Positions 1 to 10,384 of a stretch of 55,657 bases of DNA are shown piece by piece. The stretch spans positions 21,131,220 to 21,186,876 of the forward strand of contig NC_049993.1 of assembly GCF_000003815.2 (NCBI RefSeq), written 5' to 3'. Every line of letters begins with the position of its first letter. The stretch's first letter is position 1. Origin of the DNA: Branchiostoma floridae. Taxonomy: Eukaryota > Chordata > Leptocardii > Amphioxiformes > Branchiostomatidae. The position numbers and the translations under genes are program-made. The notes beneath the pieces were generated by a model. The model was not told the origin of the DNA. It did not search any database and saw nothing but the letters and a program-made list of their open reading frames with translations.

Positions 1-3
1 CTG

Positions 4-47
<44 letters not shown>

Positions 48-48
48 C
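1..48. repeat. (CT)n microsatellite
   Basis: Nearly pure CT dinucleotide tract at the window edge with one TT interruption; it probably continues outside the window. Confidence 0.95.
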
Positions 49-839
49 AAGAGTATAACAGAATTCCGGCTTTAGCAGTAAAACTAAGCTGTGTTCCAAC
101 CCTGCATGGTAACTCTGGAGCTGCAGGTAATGGTGCCATAACTCACCTGTTTATCTGGGATCTCAGTCATCAACAATAAAACACGCCGCGCGCTCTTATT
201 GCAAATTTACCGATAAGCGGAGTAATATAGACTGTGCGGCACGGAATCATTCAGTAAGACAAAGGACAGAATTAACATCTCAGCGATAAGCTTGATGTGG
301 GGAGGGAACACTGGGAGGTGTACCAGACAACACTTGGGGATCTGAGTAAGGCCATGTTGATTTGATTATATGGATGGCATACTATGAGAACCACAAAACT
401 CGCGAATGTGTGAATGAAAAAAATGTTTGGCCAAAAAAAGGTTGTCTTCATTTTTATTTCATTTTATTCACATTTCTTTAAAGAGGATGAGACGGAAAGC
501 AGACCCTGCTTATCGAGGTCTTCTCCTCATGTACATAAACAAAATATACATGAGGTCTTCATTCTGATTGGTCTTAGTGGTCATGAAGGTTGAACAAATG
601 ACTAAACACGCAGAGGATGGTACACCGAATAATGGAGTCGTCATTCATGTTCTTTTGCATTTTACTTCGACTTTGGACTTGACTTTGGCATTCTTTGGTA
701 TCCGTTCGGTATTTAAGCAATTAATGGTGAATATCTGCTGATTTTACAGCTGGTTTGTACGATTTACAGTATTGTTGAAAACTTTCATTTTGGGGGGAAA
801 CTGCCCATCATTGATGCATGTAATCAAATGAGCATGACC
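49..839. other. No gene recognised
   Basis: I see no convincing exon, RNA gene or repeat boundary. Composition is mixed with short T-rich runs. Confidence 0.5.
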
Positions 840-852
840 TCATGCCTTCCCA

Positions 853-1134
853 TGCCGGCGCAATGGCCTAGTGGGTAGAGTGTTCGCCTCGCATTCGGTA
901 GGTCGTAAGTTCGATCCCGGCTGAGTCATACCAAAGACTTTAAAAAATGGTACATGCTGCTTTCTCTGCTTAGCACTCCGCATTCGGGAAAGAGTATGGA
1001 AGTTGAACACACACCACTACCAGTGGACTAGCCCCCTGCTGTAGTGATTGCGTTGTGTGGCCCAGGGCTAAGGAAACAGAGATGGGCACCGCCCTATGCG
1101 CCATCTAGGCGCGGGAAGGGTTTAACTTTAACTT
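853..1134 (+). mobile_element. tRNA-derived SINE with 13-bp target-site duplication
   Basis: The head carries an RNA polymerase III A-box-like stretch (tggcctagtgggtagagtg, 864-882) and a B-box-like stretch (ggtcgtaagttcgatccc). The body ends in a short direct repeat of TTTAACTT type. The 13-bp sequence tcatgccttccca flanks it at 840-852 and 1135-1147, which is the expected target-site duplication and fixes both ends. The perfect duplication suggests a recent insertion. A related 3' part recurs near 6605-6690. Confidence 0.88.
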
Positions 1135-1299
1135 TCATGCCTTCCCACCCACTCCGCACAGAAGCCCCACCACCCCCAGGCTGCGAGCGATAGTGCAACA
1201 AAGGCTATAAATGGCATGGGCACCACTGCCTTTCATGTTATCTGTTCAGAAATCCGACCGTTGACCAGTGAAAGCTGTGAGGTAAAAGAAGCCCCGTGG

Positions 1300-1510
1300 C
1301 CGTTAAAGGTCATAGGGGCAGTAGGTTGCTATCTATGCTTCTGTGTGTGGGGCACAGTAGTAAAGTGCAGCCCATCCCTCTCCTTCCGCGAAACGAAGTC
1401 AGGCACCCATATTTACACATGCACGGGGTGTTAAGTGCCTCTCTCAAGGACACAGGAATCGAATCCGTGACCTCTGGTTCTCCTCCGAAGCCGCATATCC
1501 AGTGTACTGC
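1300..1510 (-). mobile_element. tRNA-derived SINE fragment, antisense
   Basis: Read on the minus strand, a B-box-like ggattcgattcct is followed by a tail shared with copies at 8400-8668, 12480-12715 and 53885-54115. The shared tail includes the complement of gtcaggcaccca, a 'cct-ccc-aatacc'-like stretch and 'gataacaaccca'. Diverged and without clear target duplications. Confidence 0.6.
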
Positions 1511-2776
1511 GCATGTCCAGTGTACTGCGCATACAAGTTGTAGCCATTGAAAACGGTCCAGAAAAGGAATCTAGCAGGCACTGTCGTCGGTTTGGCTGGG
1601 GCGGCGAAGAAGACGACTCACAGTTAAGAATGAAGAGCAACAACTCTTGTAGTTGTAGGGATATGCATAGGAAGGTGTAGACCACTGCACATTCTATACA
1701 TAGTTGTCACAATACACAATTTCGTGATAGAAGGAGTTTCCGTGGTAATACGTCTATAATAATAGGTGATGATATATTGAATTTGCGGCAAAAAAGTCAC
1801 CGTGATAACCGCAAATATGGAAACAATGAGTAACAGTAACCAGAAAGTGCCTCCACCCTTGATGTGTATTGTATGTACTTAACAGTGCATGTGGCCAGTC
1901 CGTGTTATGTACCGAGTAGTAGGAGAATAGCTTCCCATAAGCTGAAATGTACTGCAGCACATTTCCCCGTCCCAGTTCTCACATACGTGCCGGGCTGGTA
2001 GTCATTCCACAGCATCCGGGTACCTTATTAGCACGGCGAGGCAGTTCGTCAACATGTAGTTCTTTGATCCGGGCGGAGATACACGGGGGGCTGAGTAATC
2101 AGGCTTTATTGGGAAAGTCCGTTTCACACCTCCCGTGGGATATATCAATCCACAGGAGGGCCGTTAGCGGAAAGCGCGCGCGATTCCTCAGCTAAAACCG
2201 ACCGGAACTGCGGAAAAAACAGGCGAGACGAGTAAGAAAGGGGGTTCTGACCGCCCGACGCCGTGACTCGAGCGCGGAGAATGAACCACAATGCGGCATC
2301 ATGATTCCCGTGCTTCGGTAGCTCGCAGCGCTGCCGTTATCTTCCGCACACGCTCCGCGCCGTTCGGAGATAACCGCGCCGTTATTAAAATCGTAAATTT
2401 TCAGAATTTTCGCGTCGCCGGGAGTGAGGCTTAATGGCGCAGCGGCGATGCGGGAATTACCGCGGCACAACTTTCATTTGGGAGATAAATACGCCGAGAA
2501 AATGTGTACAAATTACTGTAAATTAATGGGAGGGGGGTTCAAACGTTTATTTGATATTGAAGAAAGCCGGGCGAGGATTTATTTCTCATTCCTCTCAAGT
2601 TGATTTGACTCTGTGGATATTGACAAAACGTCTTCTATATGTGCTTCTATTTTACTGTTCAGGTATGAAAAGAAATGTTTGCAGTTCAACTGACATCGAT
2701 AGCCCGTAAGATGTGTTATATCGGTATGCAAGTATCTAATGTCCCATTCCGGACCAGCTGAATCTCCGTAGGAAAG
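1511..2776. other. No gene recognised
   Basis: No exon with both splice sites or protein similarity that I can support. 2180-2480 is CpG-rich but shows no promoter architecture. Confidence 0.45.
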
Positions 2777-3222
2777 AGTTGCCGAAGCTAGGCGTGTTCT
2801 CGTACCCAATCTCTGCCGTACATCATCAGTAGAGTTGTTTAAGCTAGGCGTGTTCTCGTGCCCAATCTCTGCCGTACATCATCAGTAGAGTTGTTTAAGC
2901 TAGGCGTGTTCTCGTACCCAATCTCTGCCGTACATCATCAGTAGAGTTGTTTAAGCTAGGCGTGTTCTCGTACCCAATCTCTGCCGTACATCATCAGTAG
3001 AGTTGTTTAAGCTAGGCGTGTTCTCGTGCCCAATCTCTGCCGTACATCATCAGTAGAGTTGTTTAAGCTAGGCGTGTTCTCGTACCCAATCTCTGCCGTA
3101 CATCATCAGTAGAGTTGTTTAAGCTAGGCGTGTTCTCGTGCCCAATCTCTGCCGTACATCATCAGTAGAGTTGTTTAAGCTAGGCGTGTTCTCGTACCCA
3201 ATCTCTGCCGTACATCATCAGT
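2777..3222. repeat. 56-bp minisatellite array, block 1 (8 units)
   Basis: Eight head-to-tail 56-bp units with aagctagg phased at 2785, 2841, 2897 and so on to 3177, without indels. Units differ mainly at one site (gtAccc or gtGccc). The array stops inside a unit at 3222 and resumes at 3538. Confidence 0.97.
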
Positions 3223-3537
3223 GTGAAAGGATGCCCAAACAAGAAAGTCCTATGTAATTGGATATGATAACCCCCTGCCTGCTCGCTCGGTGGTATCGCC
3301 CGTCATTCACTAGCGAGCGTCGCCGAGCAAGCACGCGTTCTGGGTCTCCTACTACTGCTAGTCCGAGCTGTACCAGCGAAGTGTGTTTTTCCCCACCCTT
3401 CCCAGCCCTGGGTTGAGGCTTATATTTTGTATCAACCAATTTTGAAAAAAGAGAATTAAAAAATGGAACCGCCAACACTCTGGGCTCCTAGCTTTATTGT
3501 GTTTATTCTTGGTATTCTGAATCATGAATAGACAATT
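3223..3537. other. Unique spacer splitting the 56-bp array
   Basis: A 315-bp non-repetitive segment between two blocks of the same minisatellite. Both boundaries fall near the unit junction (after catcatcagt, before agttgtttaagc). It could be an insertion into a once continuous array. I see no terminal inverted repeats or target duplication. Confidence 0.7.
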
Positions 3538-4939
3538 AGAGTTGTTTAAGCGAGGCGTGTTCTCGTGCCCAATCTCTGCCGTACATCATCAGTAGAGTTG
3601 TTTAAGCGAGGCGTGTTCTCGTACCCAATCTCTGCCGTACATCATCTGTAGAGTTGTTTAAGCTAGGCGTGTTCTCGTACCCAATCTCTGCCGTACATCA
3701 TCTGTAGAGTTGTTTAAGCTAGGCGTGTTCTCGTACCCAATCTCTGCCGTACATCATCTGTAGAGTTGTTTAAGCTAGGCGTGTTCTCGTACCCAATCTC
3801 TGCCGTACATCATCAGTAGAGTTGTTTAAGCTAGGCGTGTTCTCGTACCCAATCTCTGCCGTACAGTATCAGTAGAGTTGTTTAAGCTAGGCGTGTTCTC
3901 GTACCCAATCTCTGCCGTACATCATCAGTAGAGTTGTTTAAGCTAGGCGTGTTCTCGTACCCAATCTCTGTCGTACAGTATCAGTAGAGTTGTTTAAGCT
4001 AGGCGTGTTCTCGTGCCCAATCTCTGCCGTACATCATCAGTAGAGTTGCCTAAGCTAGGCGTGTTCTCGTACCCAATCTCTGCCGTACATCATCAGTAGA
4101 GTTGTTTAAGCTAGGCGTGTTCTCGTACCCAATCTCTGTCGTACAGTATCAGTAGAGTTGTTTAAGCTAGGCGTGTTCTCGTACCCAATCTCTGTCGTAC
4201 ATCATCAGTAGAGTTGCCTAAGCTAGGCGTGTTCTCGTACCCAATCTCTGCCGTACATCATCTGTAGAGTTGTTTAAGCTAGGCGTGTTCTCGTGCCCAA
4301 TCTCTGCCGTACATCATCAGTAGAGTTGTTTAAGCTAGGCGTGTTCTCGTACCCAATCTCTGTCGTACAGTATCAGTAGAGTTGCCTAAGCTAGGCGTGT
4401 TCTCGTGCCCAATCTCTGCCGTACATCATCAGTAGAGTTGTTTAAGCTAGGCGTGTTCTCGTACCCAATCTCTGCCGTACATCATCTGTAGAGTTGTTTA
4501 AGCTAGGCGTGTTCTCGTACCCAATCTCTGTCGTACAGTATCAGTAGAGTTGCCTAAGCTAGGCGTGTTCTCGTACCCAATCTCTGCCGTACATCATCAG
4601 TAGAGTTGTTTAAGCTAGGCGTGTTCTCGTACCCAATCTCTGTCGTACAGTATCAGTAGAGTTGCCTAAGCTAGGCGTGTTCTCGTGCCCAATCTCTGCC
4701 GTACATCATCAGTAGAGTTGTTTAAGCTAGGCGTGTTCTCGTACCCAATCTCTGCCGTACATCATCAGTAGAGTTGCCTAAGCTAGGCGTGTTCTCGTAC
4801 CCAATCTCTGCCGTACATCATCAGTAGAGTTGTTTAAGCTAGGCGTGTTCTCGTACCCAATCTCTGCCGTACATCATCAGTAGAGTTGTTTAAGCTAGGC
4901 GTGTTCTCGTACCCAATCTCTGTCGTACAGTATCAGTAG
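3538..4939. repeat. 56-bp minisatellite array, block 2 (25 units)
   Basis: Twenty-five 56-bp units phased at 3548 + 56n to 4892, again without indels. Diagnostic variants are linked. The pair tgTcg + taCAGTatc travels together in units at 3940, 4108, 4332, 4500, 4612 and 4892, often followed by gttgCCtaag instead of gttgTTtaag. This is a higher-order pattern, implying duplication of multi-unit blocks. No unique spacers are present. Confidence 0.97.
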
Positions 4940-4964
4940 GCAGCCCCATAAAACCGCACGCCCC

Positions 4965-5205
4965 GCGCTGAAACGGCGCGTTTTCAAGGTGAACAACTGT
5001 CACATTCGTCTTTAGAACTTGAAAAAACGTATTCCGCCTTACCTTCCACTATGTTGTTGGAGAACCTTGATAAATAAATAGATAGATAAAAAAACTGTTG
5101 TCAAAGGGTTTTGTGCAAGGCTACATCAGAACCATCAAACGTCCCTTCCCGCGGTGAAACGGTACGTTTTCAAGGTGAACAGCTGTCACATTCGTCTTTA
5201 GAACT
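4965..5205. repeat. Diverged direct duplication beside the minisatellite
   Basis: Two copies of about 55 bp (4968-5022 and 5144-5198) share ttttcaaggtgaaca and gtcacattcgtctttagaac. Both are followed by a less similar 'caaggctac' stretch. The pair flanks the 3' end of the 56-bp array. Confidence 0.8.
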
Positions 5206-5274
5206 GTTTTATGGCATTTTCTGCAAGGCTACGCCAAAACCGGCCTTCCAGGGGCTATGGTACACTACCCGGTA

Positions 5275-5520
5275 TAGAACAGTGGCGTCACGTTTGACTC
5301 GAACCCTACAGGTCCTGGGTTCGAATCCTATAATATGCTCCATTATGAAAAAGAGAGGTTCTTAACACGAAGTCCCTCACTTCACTCAGGTGGAGATGAG
5401 TACCTACCTTTGGTGGTAAGGGCCATCCTTCGGACAGGACGTTACATGAGGGTCCCGTGTTTGGGGAGAGCCACACCTCGAGTACATAAATGAATCCACT
5501 GATCGAAAAGAGTCCTACTT
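5275..5520 (+). mobile_element. tRNA-derived SINE with shared SINE tail
   Basis: A perfect B box, GGTTCGAATCC, lies at 5318-5328, preceded by an A-box-like agtggcgtcac. The body (ctcacttcactcaggtgga, gagtacctacctt, gtcccgtgtttgg, cacctcgagtac, gaaaagagt) matches the tail of the 5S-headed SINE at 23205-23460 and of the copy at 50990-51215. Target duplications not found. Confidence 0.75.
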
Positions 5521-6604
5521 ATAAGCTTCTAACAACAGCTTCCATCCTTGTAAATCTTTTAAAGAAATAGTTTGTTTGGACTTAAACGACAAGCAATGAT
5601 TGGGTATATCTTTGCTATAATACATTGTCTGGATCCTTCCCTCATGACATCATGAAATGTGGCCTAGGTGTCGATTTGAGCTTTTCAGGAATTAAGAAAG
5701 GTTCAAACAAAATTAATGACTTCAATCTTAAACCGTTCAGTTTAAAGTTGCAAACCTTCCTCATCGTAAACTGTACTGGTTCAACTTTAAATAGAACTTT
5801 ATTGCTCGACATTTGTACATGGTACAATGTATGTCCACGACTGTTACACAAAGTACAAAATAGGTGTATAGAATAAGACTTAATATCCTAATTAACATAA
5901 CAAGAAGGGCTAACACAAGTCTTTGATATAGTGTTGCAATCGAGTTGGGCTATACATGAGTTTCATTACTCTTTCTAATAGCAAAGCAGTCTTTGATATA
6001 TTTGCCTATCTTTGCATTATGGGATTTGTGGCATCCAAAGATATATACAAGTCTGTCTGTAGCATCCAGTCTCTTGAAATCACATGAAAACCACCTGTAC
6101 AAGACAGGTGCAATACCTGCCCCCGGCCGTTTTAAATCATTAGACTCACCGGCAATACATCCCCGCTTAAATCAACTGTAATTCTAGGTGTTATTGTTCA
6201 CTATTGGCTACATGTGTTCAGTACAAAACTGTTCATTACAACCAATCAGAGCAAGGCGGTTTGTCTTTAATGTTTATTATTGGTTATAGCAGAATCCTTA
6301 ATGCCTGCCGACAGTTTAAGCCGTTATATTCTCGCGTTTATATTTCCTCAGGTATTACCGTCATTATCAACCGTCACGTGACGATCTGATAGCCAATCAG
6401 CTTCCTTAATGCCCCCAGGCGGAGCGATATGTAAGTGGCCTGATCAGGCGTGAATGATCCCATTAGGGAAGTGCTTGGGTTAAGATTAATGCGCGACATT
6501 ACATAATCCGTGGGCAATAAGTTCGCTTTAGCGGGTATTTCTATGCAGAGCTTCTCTTCGTTACTGAAAGGTCAACCACGCTTCTCGTTTCTACAGATTT
6601 GATC
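5521..6604. other. No gene recognised
   Basis: Moderately AT-rich sequence without a supportable exon. CCAAT-type motifs occur near 6240 and 6392 without an attached transcript signal. Confidence 0.45.
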
Positions 6605-6690
6605 TTAACAGAGTTGAGTGGCCAAAGGCTACAGAAATCGAGACGGGCGCCGCCCCATGCACCATTGGTACAGTCAGGATTAAATCTAAC
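6605..6690 (+). mobile_element. SINE 3' fragment
   Basis: The stretch gtggccaaaggctacagaa followed by 'gagacgggcgccgccccatgc' and 'caccattgg' matches the 3' part of the SINE at 853-1134 (gtggcccagggctaagg, gggcaccgcc, gcgccatct). Only the tail is present. Confidence 0.6.
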
Positions 6691-6718
6691 GTCGGTAAGG
6701 AGATTTTTACCGACGTTA
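6687..6718. repeat. Perfect 12-bp-stem hairpin
   Basis: TAACGTCGGTAA (6687-6698) is the exact reverse complement of TTACCGACGTTA (6707-6718), with an 8-nt loop. It abuts the SINE fragment; role unknown. Confidence 0.85.
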
Positions 6719-6859
6719 TATTTAGCCCTTACCAATGCGCAATCACTCCAGTAGGAGCTAGCACACTGCTCGTGGTGTGTGTTCAACTGACATACTATTT
6801 CTCAAATACTCTTTCTCTTTCTTAGCGTGTAAAGTTTTTTGGTATGATTCGGACTAGGG

Positions 6860-7020
6860 TCTGTATCTGTATCTATATAGCCGGTATAACCGCCCTACGG
6901 CGTAAAACACCAGCTTCTGTTTCTGTATCTATATAGCCGGTATGACCACCCTTCGGCGTAACACACAAGCTTCGCAGGCACGCAGCGCGACAGCAGCTGG
7001 TTATATTACACTGAACAACC
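6860..7020. repeat. Short copy (2 units) of the 'tatagccggtataacc' 56-bp repeat with its flank
   Basis: Two 56-bp units (atagccggtat at 6878 and 6934) are followed by gcaggcacgc, 'gcgcgacagcagctggtta' and 'ttacactgaac'. The same unit and 3' flank occur at 12739-13460. The repeat plus flank is therefore dispersed as one module. Confidence 0.88.
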
Positions 7021-7359
7021 TGAGTCAAACTACGGAAGGCGAGGCGAACACTCTCCCCACTCGGTCATTGCACCGGTCTAAATTTTCACTGGAACTATAA
7101 ATAAGACGTATCCTGCAATGAAACGCTTCGGATTTTTTCTTTATCATGCTAACACAGAATAAAACATGGCCAACCAAATCATGGATCGGTTCTACGTTCT
7201 TATTCTCTTTGCGTTTTCTTTCTCTTTATTTTCAGTGACTTCTTAATTTTTTGTTTATTCTACAAAGGAAGATAAAAGAAGTTTGTTGAACCTACAGGAA
7301 AACCTTTTTTTCCTGTTTTCCTGTTCTTCCTTGTTTCTGCTTGTTTAGCGAGCCGGCAC

Positions 7360-7431
7360 AGCAGCGTGGCGCAGTGGAAGCGTACTGGGTCGGTGACCCG
7401 GAGGTCGGTGGATCAAAACCACCCGCTGCTC
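7360..7431 (+). tRNA. Initiator-tRNA(Met)-like sequence with anticodon GGT (SINE head or pseudogene)
   Basis: A full cloverleaf can be drawn. The acceptor arms AGCAGCG and CGCTGCT pair perfectly. The D stem is GCGC/GCGT. The anticodon stem is CTGGG/CCCGG with loop TCGGTGA. The variable region is AGGTC, and the T stem is GGTGG/CCACC with loop ATCAAAA. Eukaryotic initiator hallmarks are visible: A1:U72, three G:C pairs at the base of the anticodon stem, C33, and A54/A60 in the T loop. The anticodon is GGT rather than CAT, and the discriminator is C, not A. The first T run follows only after about 45 nt. I read it as an initiator-derived pseudogene or SINE head, not a working tRNA. Confidence 0.7.
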
Positions 7432-8004
7432 GCCTTTCATCGCTTTCATCTTCTTTCTTCCGTTTTTTTATTTCACCTTTTCCTTGATTGAAGGTCGATT
7501 GGACCAACGGTTGGAGTAAGAAATTTGTGAAGGATCTTGTAACAGGCACGTTTATAAAGGTTAGAAATCCAGGTCAACATCCAGGTCAACAATATTCAAA
7601 TACAATTCCAACTCTACAACTGGAACGTCTGGAAGCAATTCGATTCGTTTTTATCCAGTTGTAACTTGCAGAGATTTAATTGTATCTAAAAACTGTAACA
7701 AGGTTTCAGAGACAGGTTATCAACTCTTTAAGAAAGAAAAAACGAGCAAAGAAAGACATCTTGATCATTGCTAGTTATGTGTATGGTTGTTCTTCCTTGT
7801 CAAGAAACATTTCACATTCAGCATTTTAGCAAGCAAGGAACACCGGTATCATATTCCGATTCTGCCCATGTATCCGGAAAAGAACAGAAATCTTCCAAGA
7901 TTTTCCCGGAACAGGATCAGAATTCCAAATAAGGCAGTAAAAGGTCCTCCTGCCGCTAATGGAGCCGCTAAAAGGTTTTCTGAGGCTCCGCAGAGAAACA
8001 TGCA
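7432..8004. other. No gene recognised
   Basis: Pyrimidine-rich sequence after the tRNA-like element, then mixed sequence. A short local repeat of 'ccaggtcaaca' occurs near 7570-7590. No supportable exon. Confidence 0.4.
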
Positions 8005-8385
8005 GGATTAACCCTCTGTATGCCAAGCCGCGTCATTCCACAGGTTACTCCGTACGTGTGGTCGGGGATGCCGTCCGGCTGGTGCGATTAACTCTCAGTA
8101 TACCAAGCCGCTGCACTCAGTCTCTCTCCACAGGTTACTCCGTGATGCTTAACCCCCTGTATACCAAGCCGTTCTGCTCAGTTCTCTCCGTACGTGTGAC
8201 AGGGGATGCGGTACGGCCGGTGGGGTTAACCCTTTGCATACCAAGCCACTGCACTCAGTTCTCTCCGTACGTGTGGTAGGGGATGCTGTCCGGCTGTTCG
8301 GGTTAACCTTCTACATGCCAAGCCGCATGACACAGTCTCGGTCCACAGGTTACTCCGTACTTGTGGTAGGGGTCAAGCTGGTGGG
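8005..8385. repeat. Degenerate tandem repeat ('accaagccg...ttactccgtacgtgtg')
   Basis: Four to five imperfect units of roughly 65-110 bp contain gttaaccctctgtatgccaa, 'aagccgc', 'cactcagt', 'ccacaggttactcc', 'gtacgtgtgg' and 'ggggatgc'. Another unit lies at 8695-8780 beyond a SINE, so the SINE probably inserted into the array. Confidence 0.8.
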
Positions 8386-8399
8386 CTGGACCGTCTTCC

Positions 8400-8668
8400 A
8401 GCCAAGTAGTGGGATCTTGTGGCGTATAACTGCAGGGTGTTTGGCCTAAAACCCAGAGGTTCCGAGTTCGAGTCCTGTAATGCTATTGATCTTGTGCTCT
8501 TTGGGAAAAGGCCCTTTACACGACTGTACTTACTTCAATCTGGTGCAAAAGTCGGTTAAAGGCGTTTAGGGTAAGCGTCGGTGAAAGGAGAGGGATGGGC
8601 TCCACCTCCCAATACCATACCCTAGATACAGTGGATAACAACCCACCCACTTCCACTACGGTCTCTAA
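8400..8668 (+). mobile_element. tRNA-derived SINE interrupting the degenerate array
   Basis: The head has an A-box-like cttgtggcgtataactgcag and a B box ttcgagttcgagtcc-like stretch (gagttcgagtcct). The tail includes gggatgggctccacctccc, 'aataccataccctag' and 'gtggataacaaccca', shared with the antisense copies at 1300-1510 and 12480-12715 and with 53885-54115. Confidence 0.75.
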
Positions 8669-8694
8669 AAGGATGTAGGACTACCTTTGCCTAC

Positions 8695-8830
8695 TTACAA
8701 AGCCGCATCACTCAGCTCTCTCCACAGCTAGGTTACCCCGTACGTGTGATGGGGGATGCGTGGTGATGAAGGGTTAATGGACCCACTAAAAGGTTTTCCC
8801 GACGGTGAAACGTGCCGTCCGCGGTGTGTG
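8695..8830. repeat. Outlying unit of the degenerate array plus flank copy
   Basis: The segment aaagccgcatcactcag, 'gtacgtgtgatgggggatgc' and 'actaaaaggttttc' repeats sequence seen before and within 7960-8385, supporting a split array. Confidence 0.7.
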
Positions 8831-9054
8831 TGGCCTGCAGATCGCCGCCCGTTTGCGGCAGGCGTGTTTCATGTTCGCCGGAACAAAGCGCGCCGCCTCC
8901 CGCCAGTGATCAGGGGATTTCTGCGGTGCGGTCGAAGATGACCCAAATTTTCACCTTCGGGCTCCTTTTTACAACCTTCCTGTCGTCTTTTATTTTCAAC
9001 ACGTCCGCCACTGACTAAGAAACAAGCCTCTGCACCGCCCCATCTCGCTAATTA
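8831..9054. other. No gene recognised
   Basis: GC-rich then pyrimidine-rich sequence. An open frame is present but has no supporting motif or splice signal. Confidence 0.4.
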
Positions 9055-9935
9055 AACCGTAATCGACTGACTGACATTTCTCTACAGCGGACCTAGCAGG
9101 GTAATCAGGACCTAAAGAATGACCGGAACGATTGACATAGCTCTTAGTTAAATATGGCTATATATGGTAGACATGACCAAAATTCTACAAGTAGTGTCAT
9201 AATCGACTGACTGACATATCTCTACAGTGAACCCAGCAGGGTAATCAGGACATAAATAATGACCGGAACGATTGACATAGCTTTTAAATAGATATGGCTG
9301 TAGGTAGCTCGGAACCAAATTCTACAAATAGTGCCATAATCGGCTGACTGACATACATCTACAGCGAACCCAGCATATGGTAATCAGGACCAAAATAAAG
9401 ACCAGAACGATTGACATAGCTCTTAGGTAAATATGGCCGTTCGGGTAGTCAGGACCCAAATTCTACAAATAGTGCCATAAACGACTGACTGACATATCTG
9501 TACAACGAAACAAGTAGCTTAGGGTAATCAGGACATAATGAAAGTAACCATGATTTACACAGTTCTTTATAAACATGGCTGTAATGTAGCCGGGACCCAA
9601 ATTCTACAAATAGTGCCATAATCGACTGACTGACATACATCTACAGAGAACCCAGCATATGGTTATCAGGACCTAAGTAATGACCGGAACGATTGACATA
9701 GCTCTTAGGCAAATATAGCTTTAGGGTAGTCAGGGCCCAAACTCTTCAAGTAGTGTCATAATCGACTGACTGACATATCTCCACAGCGAACACAGCAGGG
9801 TAATCAGGACATAATCAAAGGAACCAGCTGAATGACATAGTTCTACAACAAACATGGCTGTAGGGTGGCAAGACTCCCAACTTCTACCTGGAATGCCGTA
9901 GTCGATTGACTGACATACATCTACAGCAAACCAGT
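9055..9935. repeat. Satellite block 1, about 140-bp period (7 units)
   Basis: The core ctgactgacat starts at 9067, 9207, 9344, 9485, 9626, 9766 and 9906, spaced 137-141 bp. Each core is followed by a t(c)tctacag-like end, 'cgaacccagcag', then 'ggtaatcagga'. The second half of each unit carries 'attctacaa.tagtgccataat'. Confidence 0.95.
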
Positions 9936-10384
9936 GGTAGGAGGCAAACTAGACTTGTCTCTGTCCTTGGTACTGAAATACCTGTAACGTTTGCAAATGT
10001 TAGAGGCAGCATGCCTGCAGGCATTGTAGAGCGATAAGCGACAAAAAGGCGACTTGGAGAGAGTAGAAGGACATGCCAGAATTTATTCTACATTCGAAAT
10101 ATTAATATTGCCATGATATGACGAAGAAAACTTTAAGCAACAAAACGAGTATCACCGTACCTGGTGTTGAAATGTTTGTCGTATTTAGAACTAGTTCGTG
10201 ACTAGTAAGGGACATGCCCTGGGGTACTCTGTAGCCGACACACACCCAAAAGAGGGTGTCATTGCCACGATTTATAAATGTGAGCGGGGCGCGGTAAAAT
10301 GGGTGATTGTCCCTGGTCCTGAATAAACGGTACCCGAGACTCTTAAAAGGGTAACCAGGAGCATAATCCCACCTTTATTGCCAA
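9936..10384. other. Interruption of the satellite
   Basis: About 450 bp without the core motif. It contains the near-palindrome gaactagttcgtgactagt around 10190 and no recognised gene. Confidence 0.6.

Noticed and set aside
2777-4939. CRISPR-like appearance of regular repeats
   Set aside because: The 56-bp units are contiguous with no unique spacers, and the DNA is clearly from an animal genome.
7360-7431. Working tRNA-Thr(GGT)
   Set aside because: The body is initiator-Met type, the discriminator is C, and no terminator T run follows directly.
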